The position numbers were made by a program, and so were the translations under genes. The notes under the pieces are model-generated. The model did no database searches. It had not been told where the DNA came from and saw only the letters and a program-made list of their open reading frames with translations. A DNA stretch of 64,000 bases from Ignavibacteria bacterium (GTDB lineage Bacteria; Bacteroidota; Ignavibacteria; Ch128b): positions 1,777,573-1,841,572 of the forward strand of contig JABLYA010000001.1 of assembly GCA_013177855.1 (NCBI GenBank). The letters run 5' to 3'. Shown piece after piece: positions 47,772 through 56,766 of the stretch. Within the stretch, counting starts at the first letter, position 1. Every line of letters begins with the position of its first letter.

Positions 47772-48818
47772 TTAACGATAAAAGTAAATTGCGCCTGGGT
47801 TAATTTTGGTATCAAACTTTTTCAGATAATTTCCATTGCGATCAAATATTTTCACTTCACCATTCTGAGTGAAGTTTTTTGGATTGCCAACATATAATTT
47901 CTGATTTATCTCATCGAAAGCGAGTGAATATGCAATTCCGTAAATATCATTTATAGTCATTCCATCAATAAGAACTGTATCAACATTTTTATTAGATAAA
48001 TTAATTCTGCCAATTCCTCGATCATTTATGTAAAAAAGAAAATTATCTTTTGTCAAAGCAAAATCTTGAGGATGAGATTTCAATAAAATTGAATCAGTGA
48101 TAGTGAGATTAACCGGGTCAATAAAATAATAACCGCCCAAACCTTCGGAGCTGAAAAAATCTCCCGAGCAACCAATTATAATTCGGTTATCGTTTGAAAT
48201 ACAAACAAATCTTGGATTTTGTCCAACTTGAATTGTTTTTACAACCGAATTTGAATTAAGGTCAATTACCGAAATAGTATTCCCATTACCAAGATCAGAA
48301 TTAGCAACAAAAAGTTTGAAATTTGCATAGGCAATGCCTTCGGGATATTTTCCTACTGGAATTTCTCGCGTTATGCTGAAACTGGTAGGATTAAACTCAA
48401 TCACTGAATTTTTACTGAAGCTTGTAACGAAACCACGATTTGAATTTAAGATAAAAATTTCTCTTGGACTTCCATTTTGCCCGAGATCAATTATTCCAAG
48501 CGATGATCCATCCTTTAGATCAATGACTTCGATTTTATTGCTTCCATCAACAGCAACATAGCCTTTGTTATCGAAAATGAACATACTATTTGCATTATCG
48601 CCGATTATCTTCCCATTTTTTTGAGAATAGAAATTTGTAATTGTTTGGTCTGTTGCTGGATCATAAAAAGTTATTTCACTGTTGTTTTGAAGATATAATC
48701 CTTCGTTAATGACAAATACTCCTTTTGTTATTTGTGTGACTGGTTGAGTTGAATTATCCTTTGAACAGGAATAAAAAATTATTGAAAGAAGAGCGATTAA
48801 GAGAAATTTGCTTTTCAT
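47772..48818 (-). CDS. BtuG-like beta-propeller lipoprotein (YncE/DUF5074 type)
   Basis: A lipoprotein signal ends FYSC (Cys18). The rest is a seven-bladed YncE/DUF5074-type propeller with blades such as KIEVIDLKDGSSLGIIDLG and TISVIDLNSNSVVKTIQVG. In Bacteroides, BtuG proteins of this type sit on the surface, bind cobalamin with extreme affinity and pair with BtuB. Here the gene overlaps a btuB-like gene by four bases, under a cobalamin riboswitch, so the same role is strongly suggested. GGAGG precedes the ATG. Direct cobalamin-binding residues cannot be read by eye. Confidence 0.78.
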   Translation of the reverse strand: MKSKFLLIALLSIIFYSCSKDNSTQPVTQITKGVFVINEGLYLQNNSEITFYDPATDQTITNFYSQKNGKIIGDNANSMFIFDNKGYVAVDGSNKIEVIDLKDGSSLGIIDLGQNGSPREIFILNSNRGFVTSFSKNSVIEFNPTSFSITREIPVGKYPEGIAYANFKLFVANSDLGNGNTISVIDLNSNSVVKTIQVGQNPRFVCISNDNRIIIGCSGDFFSSEGLGGYYFIDPVNLTITDSILLKSHPQDFALTKDNFLFYINDRGIGRINLSNKNVDTVLIDGMTINDIYGIAYSLAFDEINQKLYVGNPKNFTQNGEVKIFDRNGNYLKKFDTKINPGAIYFYR

Positions 48819-50827
48819 TTTACCTCCATTTGAATTGTTAAACGATACTCTCTTCCAGGCATCGGAAAAGATTGGATTAATTGATAAGATTTATTGAATA
48901 AGTTTTGAATATAAAATTGAGTTGAGAATTTGAGATTAAAAAATTTAAAGTCATAAGAAGTCAGAATGTTTGAAATAAAAACTGGTTCAAGTGAGAATAA
49001 AACATCGTTATCTTCAGTAATAAATCTTCTGCTGTAGTAATTTGTTGTGAAATCGAAAGTAAGATTTTTATTTATGTATTGAATTGAAATTGAGGCTTTG
49101 TGTTTTGGAATGTAAGGAAGTTGTTTGTTGAATGAATTATCGCTTTCACTAAGCTTAGATTTTTTCAAAGCATTAATTAATGTATAGTTTCCGTTGAGAT
49201 AAAAATTTTGAAAAAATTGGAGTCCTTCTAAATTAAATTCAATCCCACTGGAATTTATTCTTCCAGAATTTATTGGGCTGAAGAAAGCAACTCTTTGCGG
49301 CTGCCAGATGATTTTATTCCTAACATCAAAATTAAAGTATGTTAATTCAAGAGAAATTGATTTTTGCTTAAAACGAATTCCCGACTCGTAATTAATAATT
49401 TTCTCTGGTTCCAGTTCACGATTGTTTAATGAGGTCAATTTTGAAAATGTGATTTCATAAAAGTTTGGAATTCGAGTTCCAGTTCCTGCATTTGCATAAA
49501 GTGTTAGCTTAGATGAAAATGAATTAATTGAAATGCCAGCTCTCAAATTCGGGAAATGATTGAAGTGATTTAAATTGTTGGATTTATCTTTTACATAGTT
49601 CTGTGAAAAAAGGAAAGCTAAATTCAAATTAAAATCATCATTTAAAATTCTCTGGGAATAATTTGAAGTAAAATTAAAGCTGTTTACTTCTCTGAGAAAT
49701 TTGTTTCTTAAACTTTCATTTTCCCTTAGTTCAAGTCTATCAAAATTTTCAAGCGTTGATATGTATCCAAAAGAAAAACTGAAATCTGATTTTATATAAT
49801 TAACAAAAAGCTTATAATTAAAAGACTTTTCATTTGTCTCAAAAAATTTTGTTCTAAGATTAATGGAAAGTATTGGATCGTCAATCGAAAGTTTGTTGCT
49901 TTGAAATCCGAAAATTCCGTTAATCAGAAAATTGTCAAGAGAAACTTTTGAATTAACTGAAGTTGAAAAATTTTTTTCTCTTTCTCTTGTTCTGCTATCA
50001 TTATGACGATTGGATGAAACAAAATTTGGCAATCCCATATTTTTATCAAGATAACCAATAAATGAAAGTAATTTCACAGTTTTATTAAAGACAGAAAATT
50101 GATTTATAAAAGTAGAATTAATTGATTTCTGGTTAATATCGCTGTTTTTCCTGATACCCTTTTCATTGTTGAAATAATATTCATAATCATTCTTTGCCGA
50201 TTTATGTGAGAAATTAATTTTATAATAAAGATTATTAAATGAGCCGGTTGTATTTAGATTAATTCCCTTTAAATCAAAACTGCCTCTTTGAATTTTTAGT
50301 GAATATTTTGTTGTATCCGATTTTTCAAATGGATTTAATTCAATTACACCGCCAAATGAATTATTATTTAGAGGATCGAAATCATTACCTTTTTTAATAA
50401 TTAGTTCAGAAATTTCATCGGAAGAAAATTTACTGAAATCAAATACACCATTTAATGAATTGTTGTAGTTTATTCCATTAATAAAGACAGAAGTATATTC
50501 CGAACCTGCTCCTCTAATTGAGATTGTTTGAAGGCTGCCCTCTGCACCATAAGATCTGGTAAAAATTCCTGATGTGGATGCGAGCAGGTTCCCGATAGAT
50601 AGTGAACTTAACTTTTCATTCAAACTTAATTTTCGTGTAAAAGCACTTGAAATTTTTTTGTCAAAAAAATCTGATTTATCTGAAATGATTATTTGTTCTG
50701 TGATAAAAGTTTTAAGACTATCTCGTGCTGAAGTCGTATCAGATTTTGTTTTAAAGCTTTCAGAAAGCGCAATTGCACTGTGAAGAAAGATAAAAATGAT
50801 GAGATATATGATTTTTATTTTTTTCAT
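48815..50827 (-). CDS. btuB: BtuB-like TonB-dependent cobalamin receptor
   Basis: A signal peptide is followed by a plug domain with the hallmark SIRGAGSEYTSVFINGINYN, then a 22-strand-type barrel ending GREYRLTIQMEVK. The cobalamin riboswitch and terminator directly upstream fix the substrate as a corrinoid with good confidence. The ATG chosen lies six bases inside a TTG-started frame; neither has a strong ribosome-binding site, perhaps because the leader terminator sits close by. It overlaps the BtuG-like gene (ATGA). Confidence 0.88.
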   Translation of the reverse strand: MKKIKIIYLIIFIFLHSAIALSESFKTKSDTTSARDSLKTFITEQIIISDKSDFFDKKISSAFTRKLSLNEKLSSLSIGNLLASTSGIFTRSYGAEGSLQTISIRGAGSEYTSVFINGINYNNSLNGVFDFSKFSSDEISELIIKKGNDFDPLNNNSFGGVIELNPFEKSDTTKYSLKIQRGSFDLKGINLNTTGSFNNLYYKINFSHKSAKNDYEYYFNNEKGIRKNSDINQKSINSTFINQFSVFNKTVKLLSFIGYLDKNMGLPNFVSSNRHNDSRTREREKNFSTSVNSKVSLDNFLINGIFGFQSNKLSIDDPILSINLRTKFFETNEKSFNYKLFVNYIKSDFSFSFGYISTLENFDRLELRENESLRNKFLREVNSFNFTSNYSQRILNDDFNLNLAFLFSQNYVKDKSNNLNHFNHFPNLRAGISINSFSSKLTLYANAGTGTRIPNFYEITFSKLTSLNNRELEPEKIINYESGIRFKQKSISLELTYFNFDVRNKIIWQPQRVAFFSPINSGRINSSGIEFNLEGLQFFQNFYLNGNYTLINALKKSKLSESDNSFNKQLPYIPKHKASISIQYINKNLTFDFTTNYYSRRFITEDNDVLFSLEPVFISNILTSYDFKFFNLKFSTQFYIQNLFNKSYQLIQSFPMPGREYRLTIQMEVK

Positions 50828-50850
50828 TTTCAATTCAAATTTTTTAAAAC

Positions 50851-50877
50851 AAAAAACCTCTTCGAGTGAAGAGGTTT
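50851..50877 (-). terminator. Riboswitch expression platform: intrinsic terminator
   Basis: On the minus strand AAACCTCTTC and GAAGAGGTTT form a ten-pair stem with an ACTC loop, then a T run. It stands between the cobalamin aptamer and the btuB start, so ligand binding most likely controls early termination. Confidence 0.85.
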
Positions 50878-50935
50878 AAAAAACTCAATATGAGCTTTAG
50901 AAACCTTCCTTTCCCTCGAAGGAAAAAGTTTCGTT

Positions 50936-51098
50936 ACTTTGCTGGCAGGTCTCCTGACTTGTGCAACGCTGCTAACGCCTTCCCATTCCGATTTTAATCG
51001 GAACAGTGGCTTTTTGTTAACAGCTATACGCACTCACAGTTGCGGGGCAGTACTGGATTTTCACCAGTTTCCCTTTTAACCAAATGGACCAGCAAAGT
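50936..51098 (-). promoter_or_regulatory. Cobalamin riboswitch
   Basis: All conserved parts are present on the minus strand: AAAAGGGAA, GGTGAAAATCC, ACTGCCCCGCAACTGTGA, GCCACTG, GGGAAGGCG and the B12 box AGTCAGGAGACCTGCC. The P1 helix closes with ACTTTGCTGG and CCAGCAAAGT, which set the limits given. Adenosyl- or other cobalamin binding should turn off btuB, the BtuG-like gene and possibly the PorQ-like gene. Confidence 0.95.
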
Positions 51099-51114
51099 TT
51101 TCAATGAACTTGTG

Positions 51115-51147
51115 CAAACTTAAAAAATTATCTTGGTTATAAACAAA
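51115..51147 (-). promoter_or_regulatory. Bacteroidota-type promoter for the riboswitch-btuB transcript
   Basis: Minus-strand TTTG, 21 bases, then TAAGTTTG fits the -33/-7 consensus. The predicted start lies about ten bases before the riboswitch P1 helix. Confidence 0.55.
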
Positions 51148-52278
51148 TTAAGTTATCTCGCCTACAAAAATCTTTTTAAGTTTTGATTTAATTAATGGAT
51201 AGAGCTGATTGTTATAATAAGTCAATGCTTCTGAAAATAAAATCATTAAAATCCACATTGTGATTACGCCAAGTATAGTTTCACCTACATTACATTTATA
51301 TCCAAGAAAATCTTTCACTCCTCGATTCCAAGAACTTCCATATAGCATCATTACATGAACAACATAAATCCAGAGTGAATTTTTACTTGCATTGTATAAG
51401 AATTTTGGAATTCGTTTAATGTAGAGCGATAAAACAGAAAAAAGACTCCCAAAAATTAAAACCGTCCCAAACCGGGCGTAAAAAAGTGTTGGACTAGTTG
51501 TCCAGAATGTGCTCATTCCAAAGAATTTTATTTCAAGGAGATTAATTAGGAAAGCGGATAAAATAAAAATAATGCCAATTTTAAGTTGAATTTTTGTAAG
51601 AAGAAGCATATCTGATAAATAATTTTTACGCTGAAAATAAATTCCAACAGCACCACCTAAAAATAAATATGCACCCCAAGGAAAAAGTGGAAACAACGAG
51701 CCAGTGCTTTGCGAAAACCAGGATGAAATTTGTATCGGAAATACCTCTTCCCAATCCAAAAGTGTTGCAAGTTGTTTCCCTAACACAAAAAGAATAGAAA
51801 TGATAATTAAATACCGAGCAGCATCGTATTTGAGTTTTCTTGCCAAGATTTCCATTCCAAGAAAAATGAGCAAGCTCGCACCAATTAATTGAAGAATATC
51901 AATCGCAAAAAAGAGCTGAAGCATTTGATAAGTCACATGTTCCCAATCTATAAATGTTGGTGTAGGCGATTTCATCAAGTAACCAATAAAGATTAAAAGC
52001 AATGCTCGTCGAATTGTTTTAATTTTTATCTTTCTAAATTTCTCAAGCGAATCGGTCCTTCTAAATCTAACGCCGTAAATAAAACCAGAAGCAAAAAGAA
52101 ATAACGGTGCAGTTAACCCTCTAAAAAACAGCCAGGTATTAAAACCTAAAGAATCCGGTCGTCTGAATTCTTGACTAAGTAAAACATCAACTGTATGCCC
52201 ATGAACCATTAAGAAGATCGCACAAAATCGAAGAAGATCTATATAAATAACTCTTTGAGAAGTTAAGTCTCTTGTCAC
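51148..52278 (-). CDS. Membrane acyltransferase, heparan-glucosaminide N-acetyltransferase/DUF1624-like
   Basis: About ten hydrophobic helices and an N-terminal RVIYIDLLRFCAIFLMVHGH resemble integral membrane acyltransferases of the DUF1624/OpgC group. His in MVHGH could be the acyl-accepting residue. Such enzymes add acetyl or other acyl groups to sugars of the envelope; the substrate is unknown. The start is GTG. It is read in the same direction as the riboswitch operon but lies upstream of it, and the promoter of that operon overlaps its 3' flank. No partner gene is next to it. Confidence 0.75.
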   Translation of the reverse strand: MTRDLTSQRVIYIDLLRFCAIFLMVHGHTVDVLLSQEFRRPDSLGFNTWLFFRGLTAPLFLFASGFIYGVRFRRTDSLEKFRKIKIKTIRRALLLIFIGYLMKSPTPTFIDWEHVTYQMLQLFFAIDILQLIGASLLIFLGMEILARKLKYDAARYLIIISILFVLGKQLATLLDWEEVFPIQISSWFSQSTGSLFPLFPWGAYLFLGGAVGIYFQRKNYLSDMLLLTKIQLKIGIIFILSAFLINLLEIKFFGMSTFWTTSPTLFYARFGTVLIFGSLFSVLSLYIKRIPKFLYNASKNSLWIYVVHVMMLYGSSWNRGVKDFLGYKCNVGETILGVITMWILMILFSEALTYYNNQLYPLIKSKLKKIFVGEIT

Positions 52279-52422
52279 AAAGTCTATCCTTAAATCTTAA
52301 TCAAAATTAAAAAAAAGAAACTTAATGTTGAAAGTTATTAATTCGAATAGAATCCAAATCTGATGGATAGATAAATGTTTTGAATTCGAATTTTCTGTTT
52401 GCATGGAAAAATAAAAATCAAA

Positions 52423-52458
52423 CGAGTCGCAAAGCTTATTTTGATACTTTGCGACTCG
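52423..52458 (-). terminator. Terminator after mscL
   Basis: CGAGTCGCAAAG and CTTTGCGACTCG form a perfect twelve-pair stem with a twelve-base loop. On the minus strand it is followed by TTTGATTTTTAT, 32 bases behind the mscL stop. Confidence 0.85.
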
Positions 52459-52490
52459 ATTAGATTAAAAATGATTTAATTAACTTAGTT

Positions 52491-52850
52491 TTAGTTAGTT
52501 TTACTTTCTTTCTTTTCTAATTTTTCTCTCATCGTATTGATTGATTTAACCACTAAAAACAGAGCGAAAGCTATTATTAAGAAATTGATCAATGTTGTGA
52601 TGAAATTACCGTAAGCCCAGACAACCGCACCAACTTTTCTTGCTTCTTCAAGTGAACTTACAGGTCCACCTTTAATTGTGATAAATAAATCCTTAAAGTC
52701 CACTCCGCCAATTAGAAAACCGAGCGGAGGCATTATTATATCATTAACAAGGGAATTAACTACTGATCCGAAGGCAGCTCCTAAAATAATTCCAACTGCC
52801 ATATCAATCATATTCCCTTTTAATGCGAATTTTTTGAATTCATCTAACAT
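52491..52850 (-). CDS. mscL: Large-conductance mechanosensitive channel
   Basis: MscL opens under membrane tension and protects against osmotic downshock. [28 protein letters not shown] is the N-terminal helix and pore-lining TM1 (shown in part); TM2 is the segment [22 protein letters not shown], followed by a charged tail. The ATG used has GGAGG five bases upstream, while an ATG 12 bases earlier would overlap that site. Length (119) is normal for the family. It is a single-gene unit with its own terminator. Confidence 0.97.
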   Translation of the reverse strand: MLDEFKKFALKGNMIDMAVGIILGAAFGSVVNSLVNDIIMPPLGFLIGGVDFKDLFITIKGGPVSSLEEARKVGAVVWAYGNFITTLINFLIIAFALFLVVKSINTMREKLEKKESKTN

Positions 52851-52915
52851 CTGAACCTCCATAATTTTTTGTGGATATTTTTTTAAGTTAAGAATAAAAT
52901 AAGAAAGGATTTAAA

Positions 52916-53197
52916 ATGAGCAAAATTAAAATCATATTAATTATATCTATGCTCTTCCTTTTTGTGGGCTGTTTTCCAACACAATCAAGTGAAAGAGAAA
53001 TGCCTGCTGGATTTTTTCTTGGTATCTGGCATGGCTGGATTGCACCTGTTTCACTTGTTTTTGGGCTGTTTGATCCAAATATCAGAATCTATGAGACGAA
53101 CAATACTGGTTGGTGGTATGACTTCGGATTTTATATGGCTGTAATTTCTGGTTTTGGTGGACTTGCTTTGAAAAGAAGAAAAAAGTATGAGACTTAG
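52916..53197 (+). CDS. Small predicted membrane lipoprotein
   Basis: A lipoprotein signal ends FVGC (Cys19). The mature part has the pattern FFLGIWHGWIAPVSLVFGLF, then NNTGWWYDFGF and a second hydrophobic stretch ending in a basic tail. I remember similar short proteins in various bacteria but cannot name a family or function. The second hydrophobic segment suggests it is an inner-membrane protein with a lipidated or simply hydrophobic N-terminus. AAAGGA precedes the ATG. It is divergent from mscL. Confidence 0.65.
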   Translation: MSKIKIILIISMLFLFVGCFPTQSSEREMPAGFFLGIWHGWIAPVSLVFGLFDPNIRIYETNNTGWWYDFGFYMAVISGFGGLALKRRKKYET

Positions 53198-53435
53198 TGT
53201 TTCTGCTGGAAATAATCTTGTTCTTTTTAATTTTGATTAGTCACTAAAAGTTATATGTAATTCTAACAGTTTATTTATTTCTTAATTCAAGTTTGTCTTT
53301 TCTGGTTAATGATGTGATGCAAATGTTGGATCTTTAAAAATAGAAGATTATATGCTGGTTAATATTTGATTTTAATAAATCAAATGTTTCTTTAACTAAT
53401 TATTTAGTTTTAATTTTGAAAAAATTGGAGTTGAA

Positions 53436-54539
53436 ATGAAAGTAAAACGAATTGGAATTTTGACTGGTGGAGGCGATTGTCCGGGACTTAACGCAGTAAT
53501 AAGGGGAGTAACTAAACCAGCAATTGAAATGGGAATGACTGTAATTGGAATTGAAGATGGATTTGAAGGACTTGTTGAAGGTAAAATGCATGAATTAACT
53601 AACCGTGATGTATCAGGAATTATAAATGTTGGAGGGACAATATTAGGCTCTTCTAATAAAGGTGATCCATTTCATTGGCCCGTAGATGACGGCGAAAAAA
53701 TTGTAATTGAAAATAAATCTAAACTTGCTGTAAAAAATTATAAAGGCTGGGGATTAGATTGTTTGATTGTTATTGGCGGTGATGGTTCAATGCACATATC
53801 GTCTCAATTGATGAAACTTGGATTGAATATTGTTGGTGTGCCTAAAACAATTGATAACGATTTAAATGGTACCGATTTAACATTTGGTTATGACTCAGCA
53901 GTGTATGTGGCGACAGAAGCAATAGATCGACTTCATACAACAGCATCATCGCATCATCGCGTGATGGTAATCGAAGTGATGGGAAGATATGGAGGCTGGA
54001 TTGCCCTCGGTGCTGGAATTGCCGGCGGTGCAGATGTTATTTTGATCCCCGAAATTCCTTTTAAATGGGAAGATGTGGCTGAAAAAGTAATTGAAAGAAG
54101 TACGAAAGGAAAACGATTTAGTATTGTCTGCGTAGCTGAAGGTGCTAAACCTTTGGGCGGTCAAATTGTAATTCAAGAAAAAGATAAGAAAAGAACTGAT
54201 CCAGTTAGATTGGGAGGAATTGGTCATCTTGTTGGGAAAAAAATAGAAGAGATGACCGGACTGGAAACACGAGTAACAATTCTTGGTCATTTGCAAAGAG
54301 GCGGCAGCCCAACTCCTTTTGATCGAATTCTTGCAACTCGTTTTGGAACTTATGCAATTGAAATTGCAGCTAAGAAAAAATTTGGTCAAATGGTCGCACT
54401 AAAAGGCGATAAGATAACTTCTATCCCAATTAAAGATGCAATTAAAAAGAAAAAGCTTGTTCCTTTAGATTGTCAGATGATAAAGACTGCTGTAAGAGTT
54501 GGTACTTCCTTCGGAAATAAAGAAATGACAAAGTGGTGA
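53436..54539 (+). CDS. pfkA: 6-phosphofructokinase
   Basis: PFK phosphorylates fructose 6-phosphate. LTGGGDCPGLNAVIRG at the start and VIGGDGS (114-118) bind the phosphoryl donor. Gly at 117 favours ATP over pyrophosphate, where Asp is usual. PKTIDND has Lys at 137, as in PPi enzymes and in some ATP-dependent ones, so the donor type is mixed by motif. GRYGGWIALG and RGGSPTPFDRI complete the site. The start is preceded by TTGGAG. TAATTTTG about 20 bases upstream may be a promoter -7 box. It converges with the ABC-F gene with a two-base gap. Confidence 0.93.
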   Translation: MKVKRIGILTGGGDCPGLNAVIRGVTKPAIEMGMTVIGIEDGFEGLVEGKMHELTNRDVSGIINVGGTILGSSNKGDPFHWPVDDGEKIVIENKSKLAVKNYKGWGLDCLIVIGGDGSMHISSQLMKLGLNIVGVPKTIDNDLNGTDLTFGYDSAVYVATEAIDRLHTTASSHHRVMVIEVMGRYGGWIALGAGIAGGADVILIPEIPFKWEDVAEKVIERSTKGKRFSIVCVAEGAKPLGGQIVIQEKDKKRTDPVRLGGIGHLVGKKIEEMTGLETRVTILGHLQRGGSPTPFDRILATRFGTYAIEIAAKKKFGQMVALKGDKITSIPIKDAIKKKKLVPLDCQMIKTAVRVGTSFGNKEMTKW

Positions 54540-54541
54540 TT

Positions 54542-56494
54542 TTAATTATCAGTTTCGTTGAAAATTTCTTTTTCAATTCTTTCATATTCGTCAGAGAGAT
54601 GAGACCATTCTTCAAGATACTGGTCAATTCTCTCTGAAATTTCTTTATATTCCACAAAAATATTCCTCTCGGGAGAAACTTTATCGGGTTGAGAGAAAAG
54701 TTGTTCAAGATTTTTCTTTTGCTCTTCAAGTTTTGAAATTTCTTTTTCAAGAAAATTGATTCTTTCTTTGAAGTTCTTTGTTAACGCATAAAATTTTTGT
54801 CTTTTTTCTGCTTCAATTCTTTTCTGTAATTTTCTTTGATTAATGTTTTGTTCGTTGAGCTTACCAATAGATTTTGGTTTTCCATTATTTAATGTGTCTT
54901 CTTCAGATTTTTTTAGATGAATGAAGTCGTCTAAGTTGCCGTAGTAAAGTTTTATGTTTTTGTTTTTAACTTCTATTACTTTATTTACAATTGGATTGAC
55001 AAAATCAACATCGTGAGAAACGATCACCAATGTACCATCATAATCAATAAGCGCATCTTGTAAAACTTTTTTTGATTGGCGATCCAGATGATTTGTGGGT
55101 TCGTCTAAAATCAAAAAGTTAGATTTTTTGAGTAAGATTTTTAATAAAACTAATCGACTTTTTTCGCCGCCGGACAATACGCTTACTTTTTTGAAAACAT
55201 CTTCTCCTTCAAAGAGAAAACATCCGAGTAATTTTCTAACCTGAGATTGTGTCTTTTCTGGATCAACATATTCAACTGTTTCTAAAACAGTTTGATTTAA
55301 ATCTAATTCTTCGATCAAATTTTGTGAATAATAACCTATAATTACGTTGTGTCCATAAGTTTTAATGCCTGAACTGATTGTTTCTACATCAGCAAGAATT
55401 TTGGCTAATGTACTTTTTCCAGTTCCGTTTAATCCAACTACAGCAATTTTATCACCGCGATCAATTTGTAAATTTAAATTTGTAAAAACTTCAACTCCAT
55501 CATAAGATTTTGAAACATTTTCAAGTGTAATAACTACTTTCCCGCTTTTGGGAATATCCTCGAAATTGAAGCTAATTACTTCTTCATCGTCGGGGATTTC
55601 AATTGTTTCTATCTTTTCAAGCATTTTGATTCTGCTTTGAACCTGACGAGCTTTTGTTGCTTTGTATCTAAACCGTTCAATAAAGCGTTCGATGTGTTTA
55701 ATTCTTTTTTGCTGACTTTTATATTCAAGGATTAATTGGTTGCGTTGAGCTTCTTGATATTTATAAAATTCATCAGCATTACCATTGAACATTATTACTT
55801 TACCAAAGGAAAAACCGAGAGTTTTATTTGTAACCGAATTTAAAAAATGTGTATCGTGAGAAATTACAAGCAGTGCACCACGAAATTTTTTAAGGTATGA
55901 GATTAAAAATTCAAGTGAGTCAAAATCGAGATGATTTGTAGGCTCATCGAGTAAAAGTAAGTCGGCGTTTGATAATAGTAATTTTGCAATTGCGACACGA
56001 ACACGCCATCCGCCGCTAAACTCGGACAACTTTCGATTGAAATCTTTTTCGGTGAACCCAAGTCCAAGAAGAACCTTAATAATTTCTGATTTATAAGTTT
56101 CTGGATTTAGTTGGTGAAGTCGCAGTTGAACAGAGCCTAATCTTTCGATTAAGTTTTTATCTTGATGCAATTCAAGTTTTTTCAACAAATCTTTTTCAAG
56201 ATTTTCAAGCTCATAAATTTCTTGATTGGCTTTATAAACCTCATCAAAAAGGTATTCATCTGTTACTTCGCTGATGTAATCTTGCGGTAGGTAACCGATT
56301 TTGATACCCTTTTGAAAATTAATTGAACCATTTTCGGGTTCAATTTCACCTGCAAGAATTCTTAGTAGAGTAGTTTTACCACATCCGTTTGGACCAACTA
56401 CTCCAATTTTATCGGAAGGATTAATTTTAAAAGAAACAGAATGAAATAAGTATTCACCAGAGAATTGGACTGAAATATCTTCAACCGAGATCAT
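54542..56494 (-). CDS. ABC-F family ATPase (Uup/YheS-like)
   Basis: Two ABC domains lie in one chain without membrane parts: Walker A GPNGCGKTT and GLNGTGKST, signatures LSEFSGGWRVR and LSGGEKSR, and two LLLDEPTNHLD-type Walker B sites. The inter-domain linker has the KARQVQSRIKMLEK motif. A coiled-coil C-terminal extension of about 110 residues resembles Uup. ABC-F proteins act on ribosomes, relieving stalls or giving antibiotic tolerance; which applies is unknown. The ATG is one codon inside a TTG-started frame. It follows the DUF3276 gene by eight bases. Confidence 0.93.
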   Translation of the reverse strand: MISVEDISVQFSGEYLFHSVSFKINPSDKIGVVGPNGCGKTTLLRILAGEIEPENGSINFQKGIKIGYLPQDYISEVTDEYLFDEVYKANQEIYELENLEKDLLKKLELHQDKNLIERLGSVQLRLHQLNPETYKSEIIKVLLGLGFTEKDFNRKLSEFSGGWRVRVAIAKLLLSNADLLLLDEPTNHLDFDSLEFLISYLKKFRGALLVISHDTHFLNSVTNKTLGFSFGKVIMFNGNADEFYKYQEAQRNQLILEYKSQQKRIKHIERFIERFRYKATKARQVQSRIKMLEKIETIEIPDDEEVISFNFEDIPKSGKVVITLENVSKSYDGVEVFTNLNLQIDRGDKIAVVGLNGTGKSTLAKILADVETISSGIKTYGHNVIIGYYSQNLIEELDLNQTVLETVEYVDPEKTQSQVRKLLGCFLFEGEDVFKKVSVLSGGEKSRLVLLKILLKKSNFLILDEPTNHLDRQSKKVLQDALIDYDGTLVIVSHDVDFVNPIVNKVIEVKNKNIKLYYGNLDDFIHLKKSEEDTLNNGKPKSIGKLNEQNINQRKLQKRIEAEKRQKFYALTKNFKERINFLEKEISKLEEQKKNLEQLFSQPDKVSPERNIFVEYKEISERIDQYLEEWSHLSDEYERIEKEIFNETDN

Positions 56495-56502
56495 CAAATA
56501 AA

Positions 56503-56748
56503 TTAACTTTTCTTAGAATTATTTTTTTTCGCAAATTCGATTGATTCCTGAAGAGCGTTTAAGAATTTTTCAAAATCTTCTTTGTATAAAAAAATTTTAA
56601 ACTTCTCTGATGTTTCTTCATTCCGTTTCTTTTCGGTAATGGTTATATAAAATTCGGATGTGTTTTTTGTAGGTCGAACATCAAAGAAATAAGTTCTTCT
56701 TCCTGCTTTAATAACCTTAGTGAATACCTCTGGATTAAATTTATCCAA
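56503..56748 (-). CDS. DUF3276 / PUR-alpha-like nucleic-acid-binding protein
   Basis: The 81-residue protein has the PUR-type pattern GRRTYFFDVRPTKN, then YITITEKKRN and KIFLYKEDFEKFLNALQESI. Bacteroidota carry such single PUR repeats (DUF3276), which dimerise and bind single-stranded nucleic acids. The start is TTG with GAGGG upstream. It sits between the PorZ-like and ABC-F genes in a minus-strand run. Its cellular target is not known. Confidence 0.85.
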   Translation of the reverse strand: MDKFNPEVFTKVIKAGRRTYFFDVRPTKNTSEFYITITEKKRNEETSEKFKIFLYKEDFEKFLNALQESIEFAKKNNSKKS

Positions 56749-56766
56749 GTTATTACCCTCTCACTT

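Noticed and set aside
50830-51033. 67-residue minus-strand ORF upstream of btuB
   Set aside because: It lies within the cobalamin riboswitch and its terminator and has no coding features.
54442-54750. 102-residue minus-strand ORF at the pfkA/ABC-F junction
   Set aside because: It is out of frame with two well-supported genes and very Lys-rich, as expected from AT-rich DNA.
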